A stretch of 64,000 nucleotides of DNA from Rotaria sp. Silwood1 (GCA_905250075.1 CAJNOP010000347.1:147626-211625); one strand, 5' to 3'; numbered from the stretch's first letter, positions 46,632 through 58,586 are shown. Numbers and translations: made by a program. The notes: generated by a model not told the origin, from the sequence alone.

Positions 46632-48987
46632 TTAGTTTTGAAACCATGTCTTACCTCTTGATAATGACCATAATATTGATTTACCATAGATAAATTGTCC
46701 TGCAAAGAAATCTTGAATTTGTGTTTGCATCTGTGACCAAAATCCATCATTTTCCATAAGTGTATAGCACCATCCCAATAATTTATCACTATTTAATGAT
46801 TTCATAATGCCAAAAAATAAAGTACCAATACCACTTTTTGGTTTCTCTATATCAAGTCGTCGGTTAATATATTCAACACTATTTACCATTGCTGTCAATC
46901 CAATATTGCCATAATAGTGAATACCATTTTCCTCATAAATATTTTGATTGTAGGTCTATAAGATATACTTTGTTAAATTAGATTATAAAGCTTAAAAAAC
47001 TCATTCAGATCCATCACGTAGAAGAGTTTTAAACTTGACAATTTTTATTCAAATCTTTCAGAACATCTATAGGAAAGTACAGATAATGTTTCACAAAAAT
47101 TTTCGAGGGTACATCACATTTAATCCGACAATCATTAATTTTTTGTCATTATGATGCTTCCAAATGAAACAAGGTTCTATATCAGATGTTTCTCATGAAA
47201 GCAATTGATTAAGACTCAGATCTGCCATATTTTCCATCCGAAAGATTAGTACTGAAGACATAGGAATCTCTCGCGGACAAAAAAATTACCTTTTTCTATT
47301 TCGTTTTCGCATCACTTAATGCGTTGTTTTAAAAAAACAAAATATACCACAAGATGCAGTGTGCAAAGCTCTACAATTTACGTAGAACAGTTTATCGAAA
47401 AAAGAAGAAAGGAATTTCTCATTGGTGTAGAAAAATGATCCTCTCGCAGTGCCGAAAATTACTCGCACAGAATTTTGCGTTTTTTGAAGACGAAAAGTAC
47501 ATAACTGAAATAAGGTTTACTTTGTAGATTGTAGAGCTTTTCACGCTGCATCTTACGGTATATTTTGTTTTTTTAAAACAACGCATTAAGTGATGCGAAA
47601 ATGAAATAGAAAAAGGCAATTTTTTTTGTCCGCGCAAGAATGAATAGAACACGAAATATATAATACATTATATGAATTCAAAACCATCTGTTGCACAAAA
47701 TATCTAGAAATCTTTGCTTGTCATAAATTCTCTTTTTATAAGCGAAAAACATGTGACATTCGAGTTTTTATTACTGAAGTAGATTAGATATAAGCAAAAG
47801 ATCTTTCGAATACTGAGTACCGAGAGTGCAATATAAAGACTGTGACAGATGGCGAAGAAATTTTTGCTTGTAAGTGTGATACAATTGTTGCTTCATTGGT
47901 CTAGAATGATTTTTCAATGGATCGATGAACGAACAAACCAGACGACTTCTACTCGGTTGAAAACTTCTAGTTAATCACTTCAGTTTAGAATTGTCTTCAC
48001 AGTTTCTACGCCTACATACAGTTGCACTATCCCTATGTACGTACATTCTTGATTCGAGATCTTTGTTCAAGAATAGTTATTCTATAAAATTATGAATCCA
48101 ACGGGAATAGTCGTACTCGGATTGGGTGATTATACGAGGCACACACCATGAGTCTTTGAGGTCATTTTAGAACTGAGACGAGTTCAAAACATCGTTGTCC
48201 CTCCAGATTCTAGTTGCTACACTCTTTTATTCAATCGTTCCCACTAAATAGAAAAGATGTTGCATAGATGTTTGAATAGATATTAGCAAAATAATGCTTT
48301 ATTACGTCTCCAACTATTGGAAGCTTTGGTTTTGAATATGTAACAATTATCCTATCGAATACTATAACTAACCTTTAGTAAATCATGAAAGTCTTGCATG
48401 ACTGCTTTTCGTTTGTCGTCAGAACCATTCCATTGATTTGTACAAACAAGTGCAATAAAGATTTTGAAATTAACACATTCACTAATTAATCCACGAATAA
48501 ATTCATCATTGGCAAACGAACCCGGCGATGCACATAGTATAACACACATCGGATTTTTTTGTCTAACAATATCAACGATGGATGAATCCCATGTTTTTAT
48601 TCCTTTTGTATCCCAAATATTAATTCGAAATTGTTGAGCATCGACGTATCTCTCATTTGTTTGTCTATCAATGATTTCTGGAAAAATACCTTTGAGCTCA
48701 TAACATGTTGATTCTTGTGTTATAGGAAGTGGACCTGGATCGGTTGGAGCCCATTCTTTGCCAATGATGGCGTTGATTAATGTACTTTTACCTGTCCGTG
48801 GACCACCACAAACAATAAAAGTGAATTCTTGAAGTTTATTTTCGACATAGTTAGCTACGAATGGAGGATTATTATTTGTACATTCTATTTGTGATGTACG
48901 CAAGTTATTGGCACCAATTGTAACAGCAGAAGTCACTGCAATAGTTCGGTTTCTGGCTCTTTTCTTCACATTGTTTTCGCTGGCCAT
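46632..48987 (-). CDS. AIG1/GIMAP-like GTPase, two exons
   Basis: Exon 1 (48373-48987, 205 codons) starts MASENNVKKRAR and is followed by a GTTAGT donor. Exon 2 (46632-46955, acceptor CTTATAG) begins TYNQNIYEENGIHYYG and ends SRGKTWFQN, giving a 312-residue protein joined in phase 0. It has a P-loop GGPRTGKST (61-69), WDTKG (125-129, the DxxG switch) and CASPG (152-156). The nucleotide-specificity site reads TNQW (183-186) instead of the usual TKxD. The closest relatives are AIG1-type septin-like GTPases, which oligomerise on membranes and often act in immunity. The 1.4-kb intron carries a palindromic element. The exon 2 start is supported by the paralogue at 53.9 kb, which has the matching NIYYYGSIGLCTQVNSIDY segment. 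Confidence 0.75.
47272..47634. mobile_element. 363-bp palindromic MITE inside the GTPase intron
   Basis: The left end CGCGGACAAAAAAATTACC and the right end (complement CGCGGACAAAAAAAATTGCC) are inverted. Pairing continues through TTTTCGCATCACTTAATGCG, AAAACAAAATATACC and TGTAGAGCTTT-type blocks for about 160 bp. The centre is about 40 bp. Non-coding. Confidence 0.8.
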
Positions 48988-51015
48988 CGGTTCCTTTATA
49001 TTTAAACTATCTAAAACGACTGAACGTCATGTTTGAAGTGAAGGCACAAATAAGCATGGCTTTTTGAGTACCTTTCTACATAGAGCTTCATTTTGATAAG
49101 AAAACGAAAAAAAACTAGTTGAAACATTGTTCGTGTACGTTTTGAGATTTTTTTTCTCAGAATTTTAGTGTACTGTATTTGTCGGAAATGGTAAGCAAGA
49201 TGCATTCGGATCAATCTTTATATGATGCATCTTGCACAAATTCAAATGAACACAGATAAAAAGAGAAAAATAGGCAATGGGCAGTTTTTTTTTCTTCAGA
49301 AAATACATTATACGACTATTGTGTAATCGGTGAATCAATAAATGTCATGTTTACACAAAAAACATTTGAAAAAACAAAAAGAATAGAATTTCGCTAGATT
49401 TTAATGATTTAGTCGTCAAGCACTAAAGAAATAGTACAATGCGTTACAACCATACATATTGATCTTGAGATTCGACTTCAGTTATTGATTCATCTGAGGG
49501 CTAAAAATACAATGTAAGATTATCTAGACACTTCGTTTGGATATTCAACTTTGCAAAGATTGAATTGAAACATAACCTATTTCGAAACTAAACTTCCCTG
49601 AAAGTACTGAGAAACAGCGATCGAATCACATAGCACTGCATGATAATGCTATGGGACTCTGACGAATAGCTTATCTTAAAATTCGTAGTTGAGTAGATGT
49701 ATGCAGCAATGTTTGCAACTTTCTTCTATAATGTAACTTAGTCTTTCTTCTTAAAGCTTCCAATCAGAATAAGGTTAGATAGGAAAAAGGATAAGACACT
49801 GAATATTTCTTTCTCAAAGTGACACTTGATATGAAACTATGCCTACCTACAATTGACGAGAAGGTTTAGCGAATTTTTCTCATTTGATAGGACAGAAAAG
49901 GTCCTATTAGACAAAAAACTTACAGATTTTATCTTAGTCCTATAAAAAATTATTCGAAAAATAGTGAACTCATTTGTGCTACGGCACACAATACTCCTGG
50001 AATCCGGAACACCTTGTGGACCCTTTGAACATCCATACCTGAATGAAAGTCAATATATGTTTATACTATATAGGCGTGACTATGACACGCATAGATATCA
50101 AGAATGCTGCTTGGCTATTGAAACCTCAGAACTCTTTAAAGATTGGATACTCCTGGAGAACTTTCTCTGTCTAAAAAATTCGTCTTGAGGCTTTGAATCT
50201 GAATTAAAACCGCCGCTATCTCCAATACTCTGGCATCAGATTCGTTCCATGTTCATCTTTAATTAACAAATACTATATGATATCATATATATTAATCTAT
50301 AGACTTTTGTGTTTTCCATTCAGGTCTGACAATCGTCTTACATCGAATCTGAGACTCAACGTGTAGAGAAAATAGAAAGTCGATCGAAATATCAGAGAAT
50401 ATATAAAAGGATAGAAATCTAGGAAGAATCCAATGTCAGTCAACACTCTCACCACTGCCACATGAAATGAGAAAGAAAATGCATGAGTCATTTACTTGTT
50501 TTATGTCCAATACGCAGTGCCTCATATCACACTGTCAATAATGTTTATATCGAGAAGTTGTACAGCCGCAATTGATTTGGAAGTGACGCAATAACAATAT
50601 GTCTTCATAACTTCCAACTTCTTTCTTTTCTATTCTTTTTTCCTTTGTAACCTTGAAATGAATTATGAAAAAAGAAGGTTCTCGATCTTTCTTTTCATGA
50701 AGAACGAACAGCAAATCAATTTTTTCGTCATCCTCTTTATAAGCGAAGGTGTGCAGATGAAGTGAATAGTTGTTTTGACTTTCATCGTCTCAGTTGCGTT
50801 AGACAGTAAAAAAACGTGGCACTGTTACACAAAACAAGCTGCATTTTTCCTGGAGAATGCGCGTAGTGAATGACAGCGATCCTTTACTCTTCCGAAGGGC
50901 AAATTTAGAAATAGATTTTCGAAGTCGATGCAAAATAAAATGGAGAAGAATCGTGTTATTCAACTATCAAATGTACATACTTTAGAGGAAAATACATTTA
51001 AAGTTTTCTTTTCAG
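48988..51015. other. Intergenic, AT-rich
   Basis: Upstream region of the minus-strand GTPase gene and further AT-rich sequence. It ends in a polypyrimidine-AG (TTTTCTTTTCAG, to 51015), a plausible splice acceptor for the fragment that follows. No other gene is supported. Confidence 0.4.
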
Positions 51016-51809
51016 TTCAATCCAGATGTTGTACGATTTTTTTACATGAATGAACATGATTGTGTTTTTCAACCAGAAAATGAAACTGTTCTATTATTTT
51101 GGGTTGAAGTATCAGTTACGATAGAATATAAGAGTGCAATGGTGCGCATCAGAACTTTTTATCATTTTCTTATCCAAATTTCATTCCCCTCACCATGTCT
51201 GGCAGACTTTTCGATAGTCTGGGTTTTAATCTCCTGATGAAGCATGACAGATGTCACTAGATTTCGCTGTAATGGTTCAAGTGGCTCTATCATGTTTGAC
51301 GTCTTGTTTTCTTTATCGTATACGTATGTAGTTAGTTTGACTGATCTTATGTGCGCTGAACAATGTTGATTGTAACGTTGAAAACAATAGAAAACGAGTT
51401 TGAAAATTAGAATCTATGAAAGATAAATAATCTCTTCTGTTTACTGAAATTATAGCACATGGCATCCACAATCTGTTCTATTTAAGTTCATGTTCGTCGA
51501 ACAGGTGAGATGATTAATATCAATGCGGTTCCATCAATGACTACGTACGATGAAATCATTAGAAAATTTTGCGAAAGAATCAATGAACCAGAACCAAGTC
51601 ATTATTATTTAGCATTAAATTATGAAGTTGAATTAAAAAATGATGGTATATTTCAGTCACAACACCAAGATGGGCGGTATCAGTTAATTATGCGAACTAG
51701 ATGGTTATTGGAGTATTTGGCTGAAAAGGAAAAGCTAAAAAATTTGTTAATTCAAGAAAAGACGATGATGAATGGTAAAGTGAACTTAGCTAAAAGAATA
51801 TTTTTGTGA
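51016..51809 (+). pseudogene. Exon-like fragments of an unrecognised gene
   Basis: After the acceptor at 51015 the frame FNPDVVRFFYMNEHDCVFQP and VLLFWVEVSVTIEY looks coding. A second block from about 51486 reads VHVRRTGEMINI, SMTTYDEIIRKFCERI and HYYLALNYEVELKN, then DGRYQLIMRTRWLLEYLAE, and stops at 51807-51809. The second block might be a ubiquitin-like fold, but I do not recognise it. Coding-like bits continue to about 52010 with stops. These may be exons of one decaying gene into which the 976-bp palindrome inserted. Confidence 0.35.
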
Positions 51810-52028
51810 CACAATTGGAGATGAATGTTGTAGTATATAACGAGAAAATTGCACCCTCCACCTCGAACTACAAATCTGACAGACAGTATTGATAAAGCTT
51901 CCTACTGTCATTATGGTCTATATCGTTGGTGCTCTGCTTAGCAAGCGAAACGAATTTATTGTGTTTCACATTTGAATCCAAAGGAAATTGTGCTGAAAGC
52001 TTTTCTATGAGAAATTTTGTTCCAAAAT

Positions 52029-53004
52029 TAAAGGGTGATCAGAAAGTTTCGACCCTTGTCAGTAAATCGATGATATCTACAACAAGCTTCTATGAAGTTA
52101 TTGATCAAATTATGTCATTTTGTAGAGAAAGGTTAGAGCTATATTCTGAAAAAAAGATAGTTCAAAATACATAAATTCATAACAATGTTATGGTCATTTT
52201 ACTAATCTTAAGTGAAAATTTTTACGTTACATTTTTTTCAATAACAAAAATTGCTTTTAACACCCTAAGTGACATATTGTTTTCTAGATATTTTTATATT
52301 GTTCGATAGAGTTCGACAAATTCTAAGAGAATATGAATATTTAAAAAAAAATCTGATCTTATTTTCAATATAAAACCTGAAGGAAACCAGAAAGACTAAT
52401 AAAAATTTCATGTATCAAATATTCCCAAGAGTAAACTGAGCTTTGAATAGCTTCAGCTGGTTGAGTGTTTCACCTGCTCATGTAACTCTGAAGTGTTATT
52501 TTCAGCTGCAGCTTATCACGCTGCATCTCGAAACATCAATTAACAATCGATCCAATAAAGTTATTGAAAGTTAAGCATACTATCTCATGCAACATATGCG
52601 AGATTTTCATTGATCTGCGTGGTTTCTTCCCAGTTTTACATTGAAAACAGAATTCGAATGATTCTTGATATTTATATTCTTGTAGAGCTTATCGAGCTCT
52701 ATCGAATCATATAAAAGTATCTATTAAAAACATGTAGAATATAATATTTCGCTCGACTTTAAGGACTCAAACATTCGAGATTTTTTTAATTTTTCAAAAA
52801 ATGTAATATAAAAATTTTCACTTAAAATTAGTAAAATGACCATAACATTGTTATGAATTTATGTATTTTGAACTATCTTTTTTTCAGAATATAGCTCTAA
52901 CCTTTCTCTACAAAATGACATAATTTGATCAATAACTTCATAGAAGCTTGTTGTAGATATCATCGATTTACTGACAAGGGTCGAAACTTTCTGATCACCC
53001 TTTA
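52029..53004. mobile_element. 976-bp palindromic MITE with mariner-like ends
   Basis: The left end TAAAGGGTGATCAGAAAGTT and the right end (complement identical over these bases, 52985-53004) are inverted. The arms then pair through TCGATGATATCTACAACAAG, TATGGTCATTTTACTAAT and further for about 350 bp. The ends are bordered by TA on both sides. The first 12 bases equal those at the end of the Tc1/mariner remnant at 35887. No transposase is encoded. Confidence 0.85.
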
Positions 53005-53874
53005 TTTTCTTTAGCTTATACATTTTCTGTTTCATTGGACTATTCAGGTAGACATATCTGCAAGACTATTCTGACTCCAAAAGAGTATGTATTTAAAATC
53101 AATATAAACTGACCAACATATGAGAATTCGGCATACGTAGACACACTGTTTGGCGTTTGTTGAAAAAACTGAACGAAGGTGTCATCTCAAAAATTTTCGT
53201 TTGTCTTTTCGCGCTCGTATAATTGGTTTTTGCTTTGCTTCACGCTCATAGCAGCCCGATGTAATTAGGGCTTTTCAGTTCAAAGCTCGCTCCTAAAAAC
53301 TTTTGCAATAATTCTATTTCGGACCTACATTGAGCTACAGCTCGAAATATCAATATTGGACTTGAAAATTGGGCTCACTACTTGATGAAAGTTTTTGATG
53401 TGAAAATCAGATTTTCGTTATTTCAAGATGATTTTCTACGAAATTTTTACGAGAGAAAGCTGCAGTATTAGACTGTCGAATGAGAGATTCTGCGAATATA
53501 AATGTCGAAGATGAACGAGATGATTTCTATAATGTGAGAATAGAATTCAAGTGATAACTTCAGAGGATGTCTGCCGATTAAGTTCAGGATGGTATCTATT
53601 ACCTAGCTTACCTGAGTTCTATTGGTGATAATTAAAAATGTGAAGACTATCTATTGAAGTTGAGACAGAATTCAAATATTACCCGGGTCTTTTAGTAACA
53701 ACCGTATAGTTACCGATAATAGAAAGAATCGATAAGTCGTAGTCTTTTTTTATTATTATATGTATCTGATTCTTCACTGGGGCGTGAAGAGAATTATTAG
53801 TTTATCTTGCCTTATTCACTAATATTGTTTCTGATTCAAGCCTTAAAATCATACGAACTGTTTTGTTTATAGCT
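53005..53874. other. Intergenic region
   Basis: AT-rich sequence up to the second AIG1-like copy. A possible acceptor (TTTGTTTATAG) ends at 53872, so an upstream exon may exist, but none is recognised. Confidence 0.35.
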
Positions 53875-54829
53875 ATGCCAACTTCTCTATCACATGCGAT
53901 CGAAGACTCAAGTCAGGAGACAATGGTGACGAGTATTGTCAATGAGCAACCAGGTCATATTGTTCCAAACTCCAATCCAACAGCATCATCACCTAGCAAT
54001 GAAAATAATCATGGTATTCCTCATGATGTTGTTCATGCCACTATTCAGCCTATACCACGACGAGGTATACAAAATTATCTACATCAACCTATAGGAAAAA
54101 CGTTTGATATCATACTCATGGGTTCACCTAGAGTTGGAAAAAGTACACTGATCAATGCCATTCTACACAAAGATGTAGCCCAAACACATGCTGGACGTAA
54201 TGCATGTACGCAAGAATCTAGTTATTATGAGTATGAAGAATTTTATTTTACAGAAACCGAAGACAGCACGACAAAAATATCAACAAATTCGATTTGAATT
54301 TGGGACTCACCAGGTATTAAGGATTGGACAAAATTAGATGTGACAGAATATGCACAAGATTTAATTAACAAAAAAAGTCCAGTTTGTCTCATTTTTTGTG
54401 CATCACCAGGCACTTATGTTGAACTTGAACAACTCAAAGGTATTGTCAAAGCATGTAAAAATTTGAAAGTATTCATTGCAATGGTTGTAACAAACATGTA
54501 TGCATCGGATGAAGCAGATATCATCTTGAAATTATTTCAAGATACTCTGATTCATCATCATGCACAACCAAAAGTTAAAGAGAATATTTATTATTATGGT
54601 TCCATCGGCCTTTGTACCCAAGTCAATTCGATTGATTATATAGTAGGCAATATTAGAAAAAAACCCGGAAGGTGTCGACGAGTTCATGTTAGGCATTATG
54701 AAATCATTAAATGATGAAAAACTGTTACAATGGTGTTTTGCAATTCAAAACAATGCTTCATTCTGGGCTCGAGCACAAAGAAAAATTTGGAAATTATATT
54801 CTTCTCTCAAACATTCACTCGGTTATTGA
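53875..54829 (+). pseudogene. AIG1/GIMAP-like GTPase, frameshifted copy
   Basis: The ATG at 53875 begins MPTSLSHAIEDSS. A P-loop GSPRVGKSTLINAIL follows. In the first frame an in-frame TGA occurs at 54295-54297 just before IWDSPGIKDW (DxxG switch). The expected QQIRFE segment is in another frame there, implying two compensating single-base shifts. The frame continues through CASPG and VVTNMYASDEAD to GLCTQVNSIDY. It shifts again near 54665-54672 and finishes as EFMLGIMKSLNDEKLLQW and FWARAQRKIWKLY with a stop at 54827-54829. Like the copy at 48.9 kb it has TN-x-aromatic in place of TKxD. The shifts lie at A- or G-runs, so base-calling error is a real alternative to pseudogenisation. Unlike the minus-strand paralogue, this copy needs no intron. 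Confidence 0.7.
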
Positions 54830-56059
54830 TATGTCTCTATAAATAGTAAAAAATATATTCATTTTCAATACTTGTACACTCACAGAGGATGTAGGTGTGG
54901 TTGTGCGTGTGGATTTATGGGAAGAGAGAAATAAGACACTCATACGGTCACACTCCACATCCTAGATCTTTCGTTGATCCTTCTTGGATTGTATTAAGTC
55001 TCTTAGAAGATACTCGTTAGTTTCCGTTAGAATCCTCTATAAATTATATCTGAATGTTCTTCAACACCTATTAGGATCCTATTAAGATTGTCTTTGGATC
55101 CTGTTTCGATTGCTTAACGATTCACTTTATATCCTTTTGAATTCTTGCCCAGATTTTCATAGGATTTGCTCTAGTTGTTCCTAGAATTTTCGCGATATCC
55201 TGTCAGTATCTGCTGGAGATCTTGTCCACATGCTATCACAATCTAGTTAGCGTATATCTCAATTTTTCTTAGTACTACTTGAAGCTCTCAGTAGCATGTA
55301 GCAGATATCATATTTGGAGCGATGATGAGATTCTTGTAAGATTCCTTATCGATTCGCTCATTTGAGTCCTAGATCATTGAAGAATAACTTTCAGGATCCT
55401 CCGGATATTCAGAATGAATCCGTTGAAGATCAATTCATGATGTTTGGATAAGTTCGCAAGATCGGCTCGGTAAATTCTATGCTATCGTCTGACACTATTG
55501 ATGAATCTCTGGAAATGAGATATACAGTATAAATAAAACTCAGAAGTCTCCAACGTGATGGGTAGTTCTTTTCAATGTTTGACTTATAGATAGGCATATA
55601 GCTAGTTCGTGAATCAAGGATGTCGATTGTACAGATTAGCGTCTTCAAGGATTCATTTTTTCTTGATAGTTCGGATTTTCATCTATAGGTAAATCAAACG
55701 TCTCCTGCACATTTTATAAATTCGTTGTACAGTATTCTCAAAAACTTTTCTATGAAGGCTTCAATAGAATTAGCTTTTGCTCTATGCTTTATTTCTTTCA
55801 TGACATCCTTCATCTTTTAGAATTACTCAACAGCATCAAACTTGTTTTCACAAGTTTTAGCGACACGAAACTTTCAAGGAGAAAAAAGAAGCACTATTCT
55901 GCTAGATTTGCCAACAAAAAAGGTTTTCTATTCTACGAAAGATTTTTCTTTCGGTATCTATAAAAAGAAGAATGCTTTGCAGAGAGATTCCCTTCAATGA
56001 AGGAGAATATTTAATTTATTGTAGCACTTTTCGCTCACAAGAAGGGAATCTGTTCAACA
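54830..56059. other. Intergenic, with degenerate ATCCT-rich repeat
   Basis: GGATGTAGGTGTGGTTGTG (54887-54905) is a short telomere-like patch. From about 54960 to 55420, motifs such as AGGATCCTATTAAGATT and GGATCCTGTTTCGATT recur at loose spacing, suggesting a decayed minisatellite. 55430-56059 has nothing recognised. Confidence 0.35.
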
Positions 56060-56079
56060 ATAACGATGATCATCGTTGA

Positions 56080-56492
56080 CTGGGAGAAAGATCGCATCAT
56101 CCATCCAATCAAAAATGGATGACATGAATGGATAAGTCATACTTGGTTGCCATGGCCGAGGAAATCGATTGGACAATTGGTTCGTTCAATTGATGTCTTG
56201 ATCGACAAAGAGATAGATAGTCTCATTATTTGTCATCATGGGAATCAACAACTTGTACGATGGTCTCATCGTAGTAGCACTACTCAGGAAGAAATCCTCA
56301 TCAACAACATCTATTTTTAAGAATTATCTACGGATGACCAGAGGTACCTCAACATTTCTGACGATAGAAAATATGAAATCAGACGATATTAAATAGGAGA
56401 CTATCTAAGAGTTTTGTCCCTCGATCGGCATAGCAATTTCTATGTTGTCGATTATTTCAATCATTGTGTTCAACGATTTTCTATCGAATGAA
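56080..56492 (+). pseudogene. NHL-repeat gene fragment with stops and shifts
   Basis: The blocks VLIDKEIDSLIICHHGNQQL, RWSHRSSTTQEEILINNI, DDQRYLNISDDRKYEIRRY and LSLDRHSNFYVVDYFNHCVQ appear in order in one or two frames, separated by stops (after NNIYF and after RRY). These are two to three NHL propeller blades of the bdelloid type. The copy is clearly dead and has lost both ends. Confidence 0.65.
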
Positions 56493-57069
56493 TCCCAAAT
56501 GGTGCTTAACTTTTTTTATAATTCTTTCTCTCAAATAAATCGTGATTGGATGAAAAATAATTGATGGTTATTCTATTCGTGGACGAGATCAGAAACCATT
56601 CTGATGGAGTCATGGTGAGTGCGAATCTCATGCGCACACGGGGCACAGTGAAAAACCAACCGAATATATGCGAAGATATTATTCTTTTTCAGTATTCAAC
56701 CGTTTGCATAGATACATATATATGTGACCAATTGTTTTCTAAAATAGAGGTTCATCAAGTTTTATAGAGCCCTAGAAAACAAAATCTGACATGGCTTTAA
56801 CCCCGAGATCGGCATACCTTAAGAAAATTAGATCGCTCGGCAATACAACACAAAATTCCGCAAGCCAACAATTTCATAAAAAACTTGCTCACCTGTAGTC
56901 TTTATGTTTAAAAAAATGAACGTAATCCATTTTAAAACAGAATAGACAACAAAGAGCCTCTATGCCAAAAACCTACCAGGAGTTAACGCCTGCCTAACTG
57001 ATATTTTTACCACATATGCTTGCATATGTATCCTAATTATGGTAGTAGTGCCAACTTAGGAAACCTTTT
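56493..57069. other. Intergenic region
   Basis: No coding signature or repeat was recognised. Confidence 0.4.
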
Positions 57070-57173
57070 GCGTGTGTGTAATGTGGGGTGTAGGTATAGA
57101 TGAGCGTGGATGTGGATGTGAATGAGAATGTGAATGTGAGTGTGGACGTTAGCAAAGAAACACCCACACCCAG
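57070..57173. repeat. Telomere-like array F, short and degenerate
   Basis: A G-rich run (GTGTGTGTAATGTGGGGTG, then GTGGATGTGGATGTGAATG) at 57070-57150 is followed by a C-rich ACACCCACACCCA at 57161-57173. Confidence 0.6.
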
Positions 57174-57963
57174 ATCTCGAGTGTTTAGGTGCAAGATAAA
57201 TGCTATAATTATTTTGTACCAAAATAGGTAATTAGATCTTTGGTGCAGATTTATAAAGTCCTCGCTAAAATACACTTGTTCCAAAATGATTACTAGAATT
57301 CATTTATGAACAACTCGAAATACTTCTGAAATATACAATATGATGTAAAATTTGATGGTGAATATGAAGCCAAAGTCAGATTTCTGCTACAAGTAGAAAG
57401 AGTCAAGTTAAAGGCAGATGTTATATTCAAAACACGTTCGAAATCGTGACCGTCATGAACGTCCTTGAGTGACGATCAAGTTTTATTGAACAATTTGGCA
57501 CAATCTAGTTTCAAGCAGTGGTAACATACTCTTTATTAAGTAGTATTAGTCAAAATCTTGGGAGCTAGAAATGTAACGCTCTTGTATCTTAGTCGCATCA
57601 GATTTGCCTGTACCCAAGATCTTATTGCGCAGATCTTCGTATAAGGTGATGACACGATATTGTGCGAAAACTTTCAAGAGTTGTTAACATTTCTGCGCTT
57701 TGTATCTTGACCCAGATCTTGCTTTCAAGATGTTTCAGTAGGGCAACAAAATTTCTTTCTTGTCCGTTTTACATAAAGAGATTTATAACCGAGATTTTTT
57801 CTTGACACTTATCAAAAAAATTTGTTAGGAAGGATTTTGAAAATAACACATGTTTACTTTGGATATGAAGTGAATTTTACCTCTAGGAAACTGCAGATCA
57901 TTACAAGCTAAATAATATGATTATTGAATTTTGTTCTCAATACATGTTCGAGAACAGAGGATA
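57174..57963. other. Intergenic region
   Basis: AT-rich sequence between arrays F and G, nothing recognised. Confidence 0.4.
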
Positions 57964-58144
57964 GGGTGTGGGTGTCGGTGTCGGTGGTGTGGGTGTAGGT
58001 GTGGGTATGGGGTGTGGGGTGTGGGTGTCGGTGTGGTGTGGGTGAGGATGGATGGGTGTGTGGGGGTGGCTGTGTGTATGGATGTGGATGTGAATCTCTT
58101 CATAACCCACACCCACGCCCATGCTCACACTCACACCCACACCC
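57964..58144. repeat. Telomere-like inverted array G
   Basis: A G-rich run (GGGTGTGGGTGTCGGTG type) at 57964-58092, a 12-bp spacer, and a C-rich run (CCCACACCCACGCCC type) at 58105-58144. Confidence 0.8.
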
Positions 58145-58249
58145 TCGACAGTCCACGTCTTGCTTCTGGCCTTTGGACTGATGGCATCCATTATTGGACA
58201 AGCAAGTGACCGTTTTTGGATCTCATTGCAATTGAAGGGGACAAGACCA

Positions 58250-58586
58250 AAGGCCAGTATGTGTACGCTCAGGAGGTTGCCGTCACGACTATCCAAACTA
58301 CTGTCTAACAAAATCCGACTGGGAAAATCCTTTCGACAGAGTGAAGTTCGGTCATACGCAATTGTGGGCAATCGAATGGCATGAAAATCGAAAAGCGTAC
58401 CTCGATCGCAATTTCAAAAATTGGGATAAGATTATTGAGATGAATATGGATCACCGAGCCAATGAATACTTTAAAATAGTGAGTACGTGGCCTCCGTCTC
58501 CGCAAGATCTCGGCTATCTATCAAGGAGCAATAACTCGACTACTCTGATAAACCCATGGCCCTGCCTTACTGAGCAGTGGCCGTAA
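58250..58586 (+). pseudogene. Unrecognised coding fragment next to array G
   Basis: One frame is open from about 58230 to the stop at 58584. It reads CVRSGGCRHDYPNYCLTKSD, then FGHTQLWAIEWHENRKAYLD and NWDKIIEMNMDHRANEYFKI. Cysteine and tryptophan spacing looks like an extracellular protein, but no family is recognised. Upstream of 58230 the frame has stops, so the 5' part is lost or lies in another exon. Confidence 0.35.

Noticed and set aside
51926-52174. 82-residue plus-strand frame
   Set aside because: Its second half is the arm of the 976-bp palindrome, so the frame crosses the element border.
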